Shown: piece by piece, positions 53,469-63,912 of the stretch
Numbering within the stretch: position 1 is the first letter of the stretch
Layout of the letters: each line of letters opens with the position of its first letter
From: Aphrocallistes beatrix
Taxonomy: Eukaryota > Porifera > Hexactinellida > Sceptrulophora > Aphrocallistidae
Reading direction: 5' to 3'
Length of the DNA stretch: 64,000 bases
Assembly: GCA_963281255.1 (NCBI GenBank)
Contig: OY725488.1
Span: forward strand, 10,389,524-10,453,523
Position numbers and translations under genes: made by a program
Notes under the pieces: generated by a model
Database searches by the model: none
Told to the model about the DNA's origin: nothing
The model's input: the letters and a program-made list of their open reading frames with translations, nothing else

Positions 53469-54317
53469 TCAAATTAGTTTGGTTTGTGATCCAATTTGTA
53501 TGCTTCTAACTTCTTTCACCTGTATTACCGGTTGAAAATGATCTCTAAACAATCTCAGGTGAATCCTAGTCTCTGTCAGGTGAAGAAGAGAAGAATGTTT
53601 ATCATTGAACCCATACCCTGAAAATTTCATCCAACATTTGCTTTCATCTTTGTAGACAAAAATGTCAGTACCTAGGATCTGTGCTGCTAAGAATATTTCT
53701 AAGTCAGTACCCCAAGATCCTAATCGGTCCATCAAGCTTATTTTTAGATATTCTTCTATTGTGTTGCAACGCGCTTCGGGTAGCAAATCATTTCGAGCTT
53801 TACAATACTTGGAGCATGTTTCTCTATATTCTCCTTTCATTTTTTGTATTAAGAGCCCTCTTATTTGTTGGTGATAGCTATCTGTCCCTGCAATTACGTA
53901 AGAGAGTGATCTAAATAGGCAATTGCCATCTGGTGAGATTCTTTTCTCTCTAGAAGGTATTAGCTGTCGAATTTCCAGGGATTTTTCAATAGCTTCGTTC
54001 TTATACAAAACACCCTTTGTATACGTCATTTGCAGAAATTTGCATTTTTCTTTCTGCCAGCTCTGTGTTACTGGCTTGAAATTTCCGTGATAAAAGAATG
54101 TAATCCCTTCAACGGAGATAGGTTCGTCATCAAGGCTATCATCATAATGCATTGCTCCACTTTTTCCGATTGGTTTATGTTCAGCTGAAGGATTGCGATC
54201 ACTTGTAGATAGGCATTCAGAACAAGGAGGGATGACAGGGATTCGATTGGATAGTGGTTGAGAAGTTGAAACCTTTCCAGGTTCAAAATAACTTCGCTTC
54301 TTTTTTTTTTCGCCCAA
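53469..54317 (-). pseudogene. OTU-type cysteine protease domain (C-terminal part of transposon protein)
   Basis: Frame open for 282 codons. OTU hallmarks: SPDGNCLFRSLSYVIAG (Asp130, Cys133), then SWGTDLEIFLAAQILGTDIF (about 201-220) and the catalytic His in RDHFQPV (His260). All three catalytic-type residues are present, so this part looks intact. It has no good own start: its first codons overlap the end of the transposase frame at an A10 run (54301-54310). One base more or fewer would make it the C-terminal domain of the transposase. OTU enzymes cleave ubiquitin chains. Related transposon families carry OTU or ULP1-type peptidases of unclear role. Confidence 0.85.
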
Positions 54318-56665
54318 ATTTCTTCTATTTGATCATCGCTTCTGAATTTTATTTTTCTTCTTTTTATAATTTTATCACTTAATGGTTCGAATGCAAACCG
54401 AAATGCTCTGATTCTACCGACAATGCCTTCGCGTATTTTACGAATAAAATCTCCCGGCCTTAGTTTGGATTCGTTTTGTAATATTGTAATTTTGACAATT
54501 CTCATCCAGTTCTCAGCGACCGCATTTGTAAATGTAATTCTTGCACTATTTGGAAATAAATTCGGACCTAATATGATTCCTGACCAGAGGGAACATATGG
54601 GCATGTAATGTGTTACTAGGAATGTGGGTAGACTCGGTAGAAAGTGTATGTTTTCCTTGCAATGGTCGGTCCGTTTTTTCTTCTCTAATTCAGTAATAAA
54701 TTGTGTGCATTTGTTTAGTTCGCTCTGAAAATAGATACCAAATGGTGATCTTGTTTTATAGGTATTGCTATCTCCCAAATTATTGTCTAGTTCTTCATCA
54801 AGATCTTCCAAATATTCCAGATCAATATTATATTCGCCATTACTTAGGCTAATGGCATTGTCAAGCTTATGAAAAAAATCCTCAATTTCTGGGTAATTCT
54901 TTTTAGCTAGACTTGTGATACATAATGCAACAAAAAGTTGCTTCAGTTCGTCTAACGCTGTACAGCTAACAAATCGTGCCATTATAAACATGACTTTTCT
55001 TTTTCGTAGTTGATCGATTCTAAATTTACGGCTGAGTTTGTAGCTTAAGCGGTTCATGATGTGTGCTGAACATATGTGAATGATCGTTTTCGGGGGTTTG
55101 GTCGATTTTGGAGTATGAATAACTTGCCAAGATGTAGCCAGATAATCTTCTAGAGTTTGTTTATTGAAACTATTGCAAACGCTGTGCAACATTGCCCAGC
55201 TATAATCAACTTCTACTTGACTTGGTGTAACTTCACTGTTTGTAACTTTCTTGAGATCATATGCCACTGCTTAAGAAAATGTGATATTTCCACATTTGTT
55301 TGTTTGCTTGATATCATTTCTGCAAGTGGAATTGGGCTTACATGAGATTCAGGATGTTGAACAGAATACGCATAGTAGAGTATTCTATCTTGAGACTTCT
55401 CTAACTATCTAACGACCGAGCCAGTTGCATCAAGATGAAATGTCAAACTTTTCTTTTCCAAGTATTTCAATAAAGAGCGATTTGTTCTTCGCTATACAGT
55501 GAATTACGAATGGAGTATGGGATATTGTTTGAATATAACCATTCATTTTGTCACCTATGATAGTGCTTTTAAAAGATAGTTGGGTACTGACTATGTCTTG
55601 CCACATGTCATTGTTAAACCTGGATTTTGACATGTGTTGGGATTTTACTTTTCTGAGTACATCAGTTGAATGCAAAGAATTAAAGTTACCATGTTTCGCA
55701 GCAGTAAAAATGTCAGGTTTAGTGAACAGAGAATAATGGAAATTTGAAACACTTCTATTCTCGAGTTGTTCAGATATAGTTTCCCTTCTCTCGCCTGCTA
55801 AATGACGGCTTTGTGATACATGATTCGCGAAATGATCTTTTGAAATTGATCCAATGACAAAATATGTAATTACGAAAACATTATTTGCATTCGTTTCAGG
55901 TTCTTCCATTATAAACTTGAACTTAAAACAATCGCTAAATTTGCAAATTGCGGCAGCTACAAGAAAAGAGCATTTATTGCTATTTGTACTATTCTTATTA
56001 ATCCTATGATATAAGAACTTTAGTACACAAAATGGATATTTCATTGACATCTTTTCATTCAATATGTTTGTCCATTCTGGTTCTAATTTGTTCTTAATTT
56101 CCAAAAACTTTGAGATTCTTAACCATTCATGCATTGTTAAATGAATTTCGCCTTGTTCAATCTCATGGGTTGCATCATTCCTATTTGATAAGATTGCATC
56201 ATCACGAAAATTATTTTCTGCTAATGGCGAACTTGGACACGATATACTTACAAAATCTGAAGAAATTTCACACGGTAGATCAGAAAATTTAATACTTATA
56301 GGTAAGGATGTAGTGATAAAATTTGTTTGAACCTGTGATTGAATGTTGTATCTGTTGTTGCGCCATATATTCATAAGCTTTGCTCGTAGTTCTAGACGAT
56401 TTCGACCATATACCATCTTTGCGAGCTTTCCCCAGAAACCAAACGGATTACGCCAATTTCTAGTCAAGTTAAGATTTTCCAGTACAGTGAATTTACACAA
56501 TTCAAATTTCGATAAAGCATTTAGTATCTTCGACGGTAGATTCTGACAAATGATAATTTTGTTATCATCATCTTCTAAAATTTAAAAAAAAGAATTTTAA
56601 AATCTATTTAGCTATGATGGAAATCCTAAGAATAAAAACTGACCATTCGAGTAATCTGCAGACAT
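54300..56665 (-). pseudogene. MULE/NOF-like transposase, damaged
   Basis: Likely start at 56665: a 22-nt first exon (ATGTCTGCAGATTACTCGAATG), donor GTCAGT, 69-bp intron, acceptor TTTTAG, exon 2 from 56574. The N-terminal region (55430-56500) has a zinc-knuckle-like CKFSDCFKFKF block and GYIQTISHTPFVIHCI. The DDE core follows: FHLDATGSVVR (first Asp, 55408-55440), VEVDYSWAMLHSVCNSFN (second Asp), HICSAHIMNRLSYKL, and NAVAENWMRIVK (Glu). Breaks: a frame change just before FHLDATG, TAG at 55405-55407, a frame change near 55265 (FLKQW/YDLKKV), and the A10 shift to the OTU part. Order and motifs are those of FB-NOF/MULE transposases. It is inactive as read. Confidence 0.82.
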
Positions 56666-57534
56666 CAAATGAACCAAATCGATTTGTTGACAGTGAATTG
56701 TATAAGTATCAAATTTTAGTGATTTTAGATAGTTTTATCATTTAAATATGACTCATGGCCTACTTAACTCAGGCCTCACAGTAGAATGGAAATATTGTAC
56801 CAGGGATGCAGTCGAAGCCGGTAATTGTTAATTAACCACAATATTTTATTCATGTTTATCTATTCACAATTACCCATAACATTTTCATTTAATCATGTTC
56901 GTATATACTTTAATTTGTAAAAATAGTATTCATATATAATTTAATCATAATAATAAATATTTACATACATTTCTTTTTTGCACTAGCTACGTACTTACAT
57001 TTGAAATGCCGATCAGTTGCTCGGTACCTGGCTGCAAGTGTAACTACAAGTCTGAAGATCGTGTGACTCTTTTCAAGATGCCGCAGAAACCACGGATCAA
57101 CTTATAAGACACGCTTGGGTTCGGGCACTCCGCAGAGATGATATAGACGAGTTAAAGGCTGTTTACGTCTGCGCGAAGCACTTTAGGACTGAAGATATCG
57201 AGTACACGCACAAGGTTCCCAACGGGGAAAGTACTTTCGCGAAACCCCTAGAGTGAACCCAAAGCTGAGGGATGATGCTGTACCAGTCTTTCTACCAAGA
57301 TGTCCCTCATACTACTCCCAATCTGCAGCTAAGCGAAGTTGTCGGTCTCTCGACTCAAAAGATGACGAGTTCCTCAATCAAGCTTGGACACTTAGCGTGA
57401 GATCTGATGCAGAAGAAAAAGAGAGATTCAAGGTTACATGCTTCCAGGAAATGCAAGGTAAGTTATCACTTATTTCTTTACCTAAAACCTGGTCATTATG
57501 GAACCCAGATGAACATTTTATTTTTATGCGTCCT

Positions 57535-57699
57535 CAGGGTTTCATACAGAGGGTAGTAGGGGGGGTACTTGCCCCCCCTGTTCATTCAAGTGCCCCCCTA
57601 GAAATAAAATGCATAACATGAAGAGATGTGATTTAGTACATGCCCCCCTTAGATATCCCATATTGCCCCCCTTGCATGCAAATCCTGTATGAAACACTG
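57535..57699. mobile_element. MITE within the P-like element
   Basis: Ends CAGGGTTTCATACAG and, inverted, CAGTGTTTCATACAG. Flanked by GTCCT on both sides (57530-57534 and 57700-57704). C-rich interior with GCCCCCC runs. A similar G/C-run piece lies at 60595-60750. Confidence 0.7.
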
Positions 57700-58294
57700 G
57701 TCCTAGTTTAGAGAGTTCTAGTATATTAGTTGATGTTTATTTGGTAGTAACGTTCGATCTTTCTATCAAGGCCTTTTGTAAAAATGTGATTTTTCCACAT
57801 TCGCTCAGTTGCCTAAGTGATATTCGACAACTTGAATCACTTGTGAATGAAATTTCTAGTGCGCCTTATCGATGTGAGCCATCTAAGAATTCTGAATCTA
57901 CTACTTCCCATATATCATCAGCGAATATCCATATCCAACAAGCCATTGATATTATGCATACCAGTTCGGATGTGGAAACATCTGAGCATCCAGAAATTTG
58001 TCGAATTCATTCAATGCCAGTTAGAAAACAGCCTTGTTCCCAAAAATAGACGTAGATACAACATACTCACACAAATATTATCTCTTAAAACACATCTGAT
58101 CTCGCCAGCTTGTTATAGTATCTCCAGCACATGCCTTGCCTATCACTTCCTCACTTCAATACTTTAGAAAAATTGTACTCTTCATTTGGGCTCGAAAATG
58201 AATTATTTCCATTCCTGAGCCAAGCAACGTGTTCTTTTTCGAATGAACAAAAACATGTCATCCTTCAAATGGATGAAATTCACGTAAACCCGGT

Positions 58295-58451
58295 CAGTAG
58301 AACTCGGGATACAACGTACTTCGGTTTAGTACGTACTCATTTCTCTGAACCAGAATTCATTTATTATATAGATTTCTATGTAATATCAACTCGGTTAGTA
58401 CGTGCTTTTTTTCCGCTTCCTGGAGGGGTACGTACTAACCGAGTTCTACTG
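58295..58451. mobile_element. MITE in the transposase coding region
   Basis: Outer ends CAGTAGAACTCGG in both orientations; inner pieces GGTTTAGTACGTACT and AGTACGTACCCC-like repeats. It separates DEIHVNP from SYKGGKIIG of the P-type transposase. TA follows the right end, as in pogo/Tc1-type elements. Confidence 0.75.
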
Positions 58452-59744
58452 TATATCATACAAGGGAGGCAAAATTATAGGATCCAATATACGTGTATGT
58501 CCAGATATCCTACGAAAACTGTAATTGCTATCATGGTCTCTAGCCTTCAGAAAAAATGGTCCTGTATTGTTCGTCTGTTACCATGAAGGGCCAGCGAGGA
58601 AAATTCTAGTCGAGCTTGCTTTAAACTCAATAGTAGATAACAATGATTGTGATGTCTGGGAAAATACATGTCCTTCCTGCAATATTCCTTATTTTTCGAT
58701 TCTACGTAGGTTGTTATTTGTTTCAGGAAATTGTACAAGTATGATAGCTAATAAAGTAAAAAAATATAATTCCATGGTAGTATGTAGAGGAATTGAAAAA
58801 CGTAAATTGAAAAAATTTAACTCTTAATATCCTTATATTTTAATATAGTATGTGTTTAACTTTATTTTTCTTTATTTAGTTCAGCTGTAAGCGCGGCCAA
58901 CCTTTCTCACATGCCAGTAACTCAACCCTCAATTTGTTAATCGGAGACAACAACAGCGCTAAAATGATCGAAAGAAAGTTTATGTATTGTAAAACTGTTT
59001 TAATACATTATTAATTGTGATTGTAATACTAGTATTGTCTTGTTTATTTCAATTATTTAAATGAAATATATGATATGATATCACTTCAATACTCAATATA
59101 GTATAGATGATGGAGACATTTAAAATAGAAATTAATGAGGGTTAGATCAAATGTGAACGCTCAAGGCTATCACTCAAATCATTATGTACTTAAATTACCA
59201 CGAAATATTGAAAAGTTGGTATTTCATTGTTCGGCTTCGATCGCATCCCTGGTCCAAATTTCACATTCTACTGTGAGGCCTGAGTTAAGTAGGCCATGTA
59301 TGACTATATTTTGGAAATATGCTATTTTCATTTGAAACCATATTACATTTATTTTCACATTGGCTAATCATAAGTGATATCAATTAATTAGCTATATTAT
59401 ATTAGTACATATTCATCATCATCCGCGGAAAACTAAGTTTTGGTTTCACTGGATGTTAATCTCAGCTCTGTGGTGAATTCATAAATTTGTTGGACAATAA
59501 TCATAAACAGGTTTGACCAAGACTCGAAATCATCGCATTAAACTGTATGGATTCCAGGTTTCCTCTGCACATTGAAATTCCAGAAGATCGGAAGCACTAT
59601 TAGTAATTTGTAGAATTTAATATCATGAATTAACACTTATATTATACTCGTATGTATTCAATTCTAATGACGTCATGACCCAACGGTTGGTCATGGTCAC
59701 ATTTGGCTTTGAAATATCAGGTGACTGTTGTCGCAATATTTTTC

Positions 59745-60456
59745 AATAGAGAGGTGTTAGATATTAAAATGACACAAAGCTACCTCGCTCATAATGTTCT
59801 ATTTCAAATTTGATCAAGATCCCACAAGGTACTGTGAAACTAGAAATAGTTATACCCTGCTCACTTTGAGCTATACTGAAATCCTATAGAAATTTCATCA
59901 AATTTGCATCGTCATTGTCAAGTGGTTTTAATCAGTAGCCGTTAGATATTAAAATGACACAAACCTACCTCGCTCATAATGTCCTGTCTCAAATTTGACC
60001 AAGATCCTACAAGGCACTGCGAAACTAGAACTAGTTATACCCTGCTCACTTTGAGCTATACTGAAATCCTATAGAAATTTCATCAAATTTGCATCGTCAT
60101 TGCCAAGTGGTTTTAATCGGGAGGTGTTAGATATTAAAATGACACAAAGCTACCTCGCTCATAATGTCTTGTCTCAAATTTGGCCAAGATCCTACAAGGT
60201 ACTGCGAAACTAGAACTAGTTATACCCTGCTCACTTTGAGCTATACTGAAATCCTATAGAAATTTCATCAAATTTGCATCGTCATTGTCAAGTGGTTTTA
60301 ATCAGGAGGTGTTAGATATTAAAATGACACATAGCTACCTCGCTTATAATGTTCTGTTTCAAATTTGATCAAGATCCTACAAGGCACTGTGAAACTGGGA
60401 CTAATTATACCTTGCTCACTTTTCGCTGCTGAACGTGCTGCTAACTTCACACCCAT
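59745..60456 (-). repeat. Right terminal inverted repeat, four 185-bp units
   Basis: Inverted unit mark GCTCAC at 59859, 60044, 60229 and 60414, spacing exactly 185. The outer 37 bp mirror the left end. Confidence 0.95.
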
Positions 60457-60594
60457 GTATTTGGTACATAGTGACTAGGACGACCTCAAACTTGAAACCT
60501 ATATTGTCAAGAATTTGTAGAAATGACAATTGTCAAAGTTACAGGACATATTCGCTGTTAGATTTTTCTATCTCACAGGTCCCAGTGCTGTCAT

Positions 60595-60750
60595 CATAGG
60601 CGCCGAACCCGGGGGGGCTGGGGTGGCTCGAGCCCCCCCTGGATCCGAAGATGGCCCATAGGCGCAATACAGATTTTAGAGCTGAGCCCCCCCTAGAACT
60701 ACAAATTTGCCCATAAATTTCGAAAAGTTAGGCGTCCCTGGCTGTCACCA
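60595..60750. repeat. GC-rich MITE-like repeat
   Basis: Contains GAGCCCCCCCTGGATCC and GAGCCCCCCCTAGAACTAC around a GGCCCATAGGCGCAATACAG core, in part like 2700-2760 (TAGGCGTAGCACCCGCCCGG, CTAGGCACAATACAAGC) inside the hAT at 2366-2845. Borders not resolved. Confidence 0.45.
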
Positions 60751-60803
60751 CAGTCACGAGTAACCATATCCTCCAGGTTTATTGTTTGTAGCAGGGCTTA
60801 TCT

Positions 60804-60930
60804 CAGGGTTGCCGTGGGAATAGGAATCCCCATACCGGATCCCCATAGGATTCCTATGGGGATTCCCACAGGAATTCTATGGGGATGGGATGGGAATAGG
60901 AATTGAAATTTCATTCCCACGGCAACCCTG
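60804..60930. mobile_element. hAT MITE (GGGTTGCCGTGGGAAT family)
   Basis: Ends CAGGGTTGCCGTGGGAAT in both orientations; flanks GCTTATCT and GCTTATAT agree at 7 of 8 bases. Interior is made of CCCCATAGGATTCCTATGGG palindromes. A second copy is at 62660-62814. Confidence 0.85.
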
Positions 60931-60938
60931 GCTTATAT

Positions 60939-61747
60939 ACCTATACATAGTATCTATATATAAGAATAATTTTGTGGAGCGGGCCTGTCTACCCCTATTA
61001 TATGCACAAGCGGGATTAGCCCATCAGCGTATCGCGGCTAGAATACTTCGTATCCGCAGAGGCGCCTTCTAGTCGCCTGGAGATAGTAAGTAATTACTAA
61101 TAGTGACTATTTTCACGATTTCAAAACTTTTCAATTAATGTATGTGTCTATTATAAACGAAACAAAAAGTGGTCACATAGTTTCGGAAATATGTAATTCG
61201 GGATCTACACTACAATTATGTACAGTCTAACAGTATAATATAATTGAGAGATATTATCGAGATTTGCCTATCTGTTCCATGAAATCCTAGACATAGCGCC
61301 TATACTAAGAATTAGTCGCATCGGAGATATAAACTAATAACGGTCATTATCTCAAATATTTTTTCGAATTTCACACGGAATCACAATTTCTTGATATCTG
61401 ATTCTAATTGGAAGAAAATAGAATGGACATTTCTCATAAATGACAGCCATAAAGACTTAATAAATAGTTTGAACAGAAACTTAAAAACTTTTCAGTTTCT
61501 GACTATCAGATTCAGTAGAATTGCTATGAAATGCGGAATTCAACAGAATGAGAGTGTTACTACAACAATTTCGAGTCAGCGCGTTTCGACTAAAGCGGGT
61601 CACTTGGGACAAAGGAACCGCAAAACAAAAGCGAATAAGGCTACGGTCTCCAGAATGGATTTCAACCGGAATGGAGACAACTACTAATCATCACAACTTT
61701 CTAAGCTAATACGCAGCCACTAATAGTTCATTGATAGAGAGACTGAC
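60939..61747 (-). other. Remaining intron of third two-exon NHL gene
   Basis: 61255-61700 matches the intron next to exon 1 in the other copies (e.g. AATCACAATTTCTTGATATC and GGGTCACTTGGGAC near 43545 and 43575), with extra sequence at 61410-61590. No gene. Confidence 0.6.
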
Positions 61748-61987
61748 CTTCAAGCTGAGTTCTGCCATGAGTCGCTGTGTTCTGAGTAACTCTTCCAGAG
61801 CTTCAATCCGATTCTTCTCTTTGTTCAGGAACTCCTCTCGCAGCTGGACTACCTTCTGGAGGAGGGCGTCCTTCCTCTGGATCAGCTGTTCGATCAGCTG
61901 ATTCAACGTGCGTTCTATCTGCTCTGCGACACGGTTGAAGTGTGCCATGGTGTCACTGGGAGCAGGTGGTGGCATATTAGTGGCCAT
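61748..61987 (-). pseudogene. Exon 1 of third two-exon NHL gene, orphaned
   Basis: 80 codons from MATNMPPPAPSDTMAHFNRV to ELSLK with the conserved donor GTCAGT. Identical in plan to exon 1 of the copies at 28670-28909 and 43732-43971. The exon itself is intact, but its exon 2 is a stub 10 kb away behind the foldback element, so a full NHL protein cannot be made. The 5' flank (GTAACCTCGGAATGTTACCT) is preserved up to about 62200. Confidence 0.85.
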
Positions 61988-62199
61988 TTCTGTCTTCAGT
62001 TTTGTTCGGTTTAATTGAATAGAGAATATACTTTATCCAAGAAACTCTCTCTAATATATGTAATCTGAGAATACCATAGTACGTCAATGGTTTCTATAGT
62101 AACCTCGGAATGTTACCTTGATTGCGTAATATGTGGAACGCAGATCTCCCATTTGTTATCATTACAAGTGATGAAATCATCTTACTACGAGATGACCTG

Positions 62200-62515
62200 T
62201 TGGGGCAGCGGAATAAGACCAACATTTAGGTAAGAATATGACCAACTAGCCTGATTCTAGGAATTAGAGCTTTTTCAGTTTGGAGCAAAGGAGCAAATTT
62301 TGTATGGTTGCACTGTTTTCAATTCTAAATCAACATGTTGTTTAATAACTGTTAAAAAGTGGTCTAATTCCTAACTTTAAAAACGTTGGTCTAATTTCTA
62401 CCTCTGCGTTGGTCTTATTCCATACTTGCCAACTGTCCCGTTTTTGGCGGGACGTCCTGCTTTTTTCACTCTTCTATTGAGCTAATTTTCTCGATTGTCC
62501 CGCTTTTACATGAAA
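62200..62515. other. Gene-free stretch
   Basis: Homology to the NHL 5' flank ends near 62200. GTTGGTCTTATTC / GTTGGTCTAATT pieces suggest a small repeat. No gene. Confidence 0.35.
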
Positions 62516-62600
62516 TTTCAATTACAACTACAATTACAGTGTAATTGTAATTAATTACTAATTACACAATTATAATTGTAATTGGCCCCAACCCTGAACT
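62516..62600. repeat. AATTAC-rich element end
   Basis: ATTACAACTACAATTACAGT onward and CAATTATAATTGTAATTGGC then CCCAACCCTG; inverted relative of 40575-40700 and of the ends of the hAT at 33979-34861. Confidence 0.6.
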
Positions 62601-62659
62601 GTGATGCAACTATTTTTGCGCCAGGGTCTTTGCTGTATTGAATACAAATACATTTATAC

Positions 62660-62814
62660 CAGGGTTGCCGTGGGAATGAAATTCCCATTCGATCCAATTC
62701 CCATAGAATTATTGTGGGAATCCCCATGAGGATTCCTACAGCAATCCTATGGGAGGACCCTGTGTGAATCCCCATAGGAATCCTATGGGGATTCCCATTC
62801 CCACGGCAACCCTG
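62660..62814. mobile_element. hAT MITE (GGGTTGCCGTGGGAAT family), second copy
   Basis: Ends CAGGGTTGCCGTGGGAAT in both orientations. Flanks ATTTATAC and ATTTAAAC agree at 7 of 8. Interior palindromes CCCCATAGGAATCCTATGGG as in 60804-60930. Confidence 0.85.
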
Positions 62815-62822
62815 ATTTAAAC

Positions 62823-63412
62823 CGAAGAACTTCCTTATATATAATTTTCATTACTTATGAAGAATATTGTTTGGATAGCGCGGGCCATGATCATAGTAAA
62901 CTATTACTAGATATTCTTCTGAATTTAAACTAAACTAAAAAGTTGCACTTATTTATTGAAAGCTGTGAGATACAATTAACTTTTACTTTGCAGATTAGAT
63001 CTCTCATAGAACAATTTTCAATAATAAAAATTATTCCTTGTTGCTTTTGACGCACCCTCTACAAATGTAGATAAAAATGGCTATTTCAGGATAAACGAGA
63101 AAACATCATAGACACCGAAGGTCGGGGAGCTCCCCCCATGTGTTTACTGAAATAAATACTTCATTGAAATACATATATAATTATCAGTATTGGTATTGCA
63201 ATTGCCAAGCGACCTGCATGTGAAATATAACCCAGAAATTTCCCCACAAATTTTAAACAATTATTAAGTATCAGCCCCTTGGGGGATAGGACCCATTCGC
63301 TGTCTATGACATCCTCCGAGATGTTTTTTAAGATTTGCCAGAATATAATAATTCGGATAGCATTGTCAGATGGAACAAATAAAATTTGCTAGTATTAATT
63401 GAAAGCAAATAT
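62823..63412. other. Gene-free stretch
   Basis: 62823-62890 matches, inverted, 40440-40510 of the P-like element. The remainder has no recognised feature. Confidence 0.4.
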
Positions 63413-63780
63413 ACTTACCTTTTAGAGCTTGCTTAGAGCTTCCTGACAAGGTACTTCTTTCTCCTCAATTTCATATTTCAAGCTAGGAGTCTCCTTGTAC
63501 TCCAGAGAACAGAGTCCGTGTATTTTAGATATCGACGAGCAATTAAGAGGACACCATGAAAGGCAATATGGTTTAGCTCCAGTCCCCACTTTTGGTTTTG
63601 TATGTATCCCCTTCAACAGGATCGATCCTTTGGATGGAGAACGGGAATCGAAACGTCGGTCAAATGTCTCTCTCTGAGTTCTTGCGTCTTAAAATGGAAA
63701 GTGATCTGCTGCTGAGAAGGATTATGGAGGCTAGGTTAAATATTTGTGATAGAGAATATGGGGGAAACAACTTCACATAA
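63413..63780. other. Possible unidentified exon inside P-like element
   Basis: Both strands stay partly open. On the minus strand a strong donor AAAAG|GTAAGTAT lies at 63412-63421, after an ORF 63616-63422 that stops just before it. On the plus strand a C-terminal-looking peptide (LSEFLRLKMESDLLLRRIME, to 63777) is open for 62 codons. No domain recognised. Sequence from about 63690 on is also present (inverted) in 40109-40320. Confidence 0.3.
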
Positions 63781-63912
63781 TGTATGCTCATTGATTAAGC
63801 TAGTGATAAAATCATTATTAAAAGTTGTGGTTCATTATAATAATCGTCCACTAGTGCATCCCTAGTCCAGATTTTTCAAGTAGATGGCAGGCCTTATATA
63901 CAGTAGGCTATG
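63690..63912. mobile_element. End of a P-like element
   Basis: Inverted match to 40109-40320, ending AAGGCCTTATATACAGTAGGCTATG-like at 63912 and followed by CATAGAC (63913-63919), a plausible 7-bp duplication copied from NHL coding sequence. The other end could not be placed. Confidence 0.65.

Larger units (their letters stand above)
57006..58827 (+). pseudogene. P-element-type THAP transposase pseudogene
   Basis: Begins with a THAP zinc finger: MPISCSVPGCKCNYKSEDR, VTLFKMPQKP, then after a frameshift (near 57103) LIRHAWVRALR, VYVCAKHF (C2CH ligands) and, after another shift, DDAVPVFLP (the AVPxxF box). Further on: LPHFNTLEKLYSSFGLENEL, CSFSNEQKHVILQMDEIHV, then past a 157-bp MITE SYKGGKIIGSN and MVSSLQKKWSCIVRLLP. 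These blocks are the usual P-transposase RNase H-like region. A 165-bp MITE also interrupts 57535-57699. Many frame breaks; dead. Confidence 0.88.
56754..59298 (+). mobile_element. P-like (THAP transposase) element, nested
   Basis: Ends CATGGCCTACTTAACTCAGG in both orientations, with subterminal blocks ACCAGGGATGC..TCGAAGCCG also inverted. Perfect 7-bp duplication TATGACT (56747-56753 and 59299-59305). Length 2545 bp. Carries a decayed P-type transposase gene with two later miniature insertions. Inserted about 90 bp upstream of the start of the foldback transposase gene. The same termini and 7-bp duplication occur in the short element 40109-41203. Confidence 0.92.
52538..60456. mobile_element. 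Foldback (FB/NOF-like, MULE superfamily) transposon with nested P-like element
   Basis: Perfect 9-bp duplication GTATTTGGT at 52529-52537 and 60457-60465. Ends start ATGGGTGTGAAGTTAGCAGC in both orientations. Inverted terminal repeats of about 720-750 bp are made of four 185-bp tandem units each. It contains the transposase-OTU gene (53469-56665, minus) and the P-like insertion 56754-59298, so the original element was about 5.4 kb. Drosophila FB elements share the three hallmarks: long subrepeat-built inverted repeats, 9-bp duplication and a MULE transposase (NOF). It is inserted between exons of an NHL gene. Confidence 0.93.

Noticed and set aside
52538..60456. Possible viral (Maverick/Polinton-type) integration because of long inverted repeats and a protease
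   Set aside because: No DNA polymerase B, integrase, capsid or packaging ATPase; 9-bp rather than 6-bp duplication; subrepeat-built arms and a DDE transposase fit FB/MULE.
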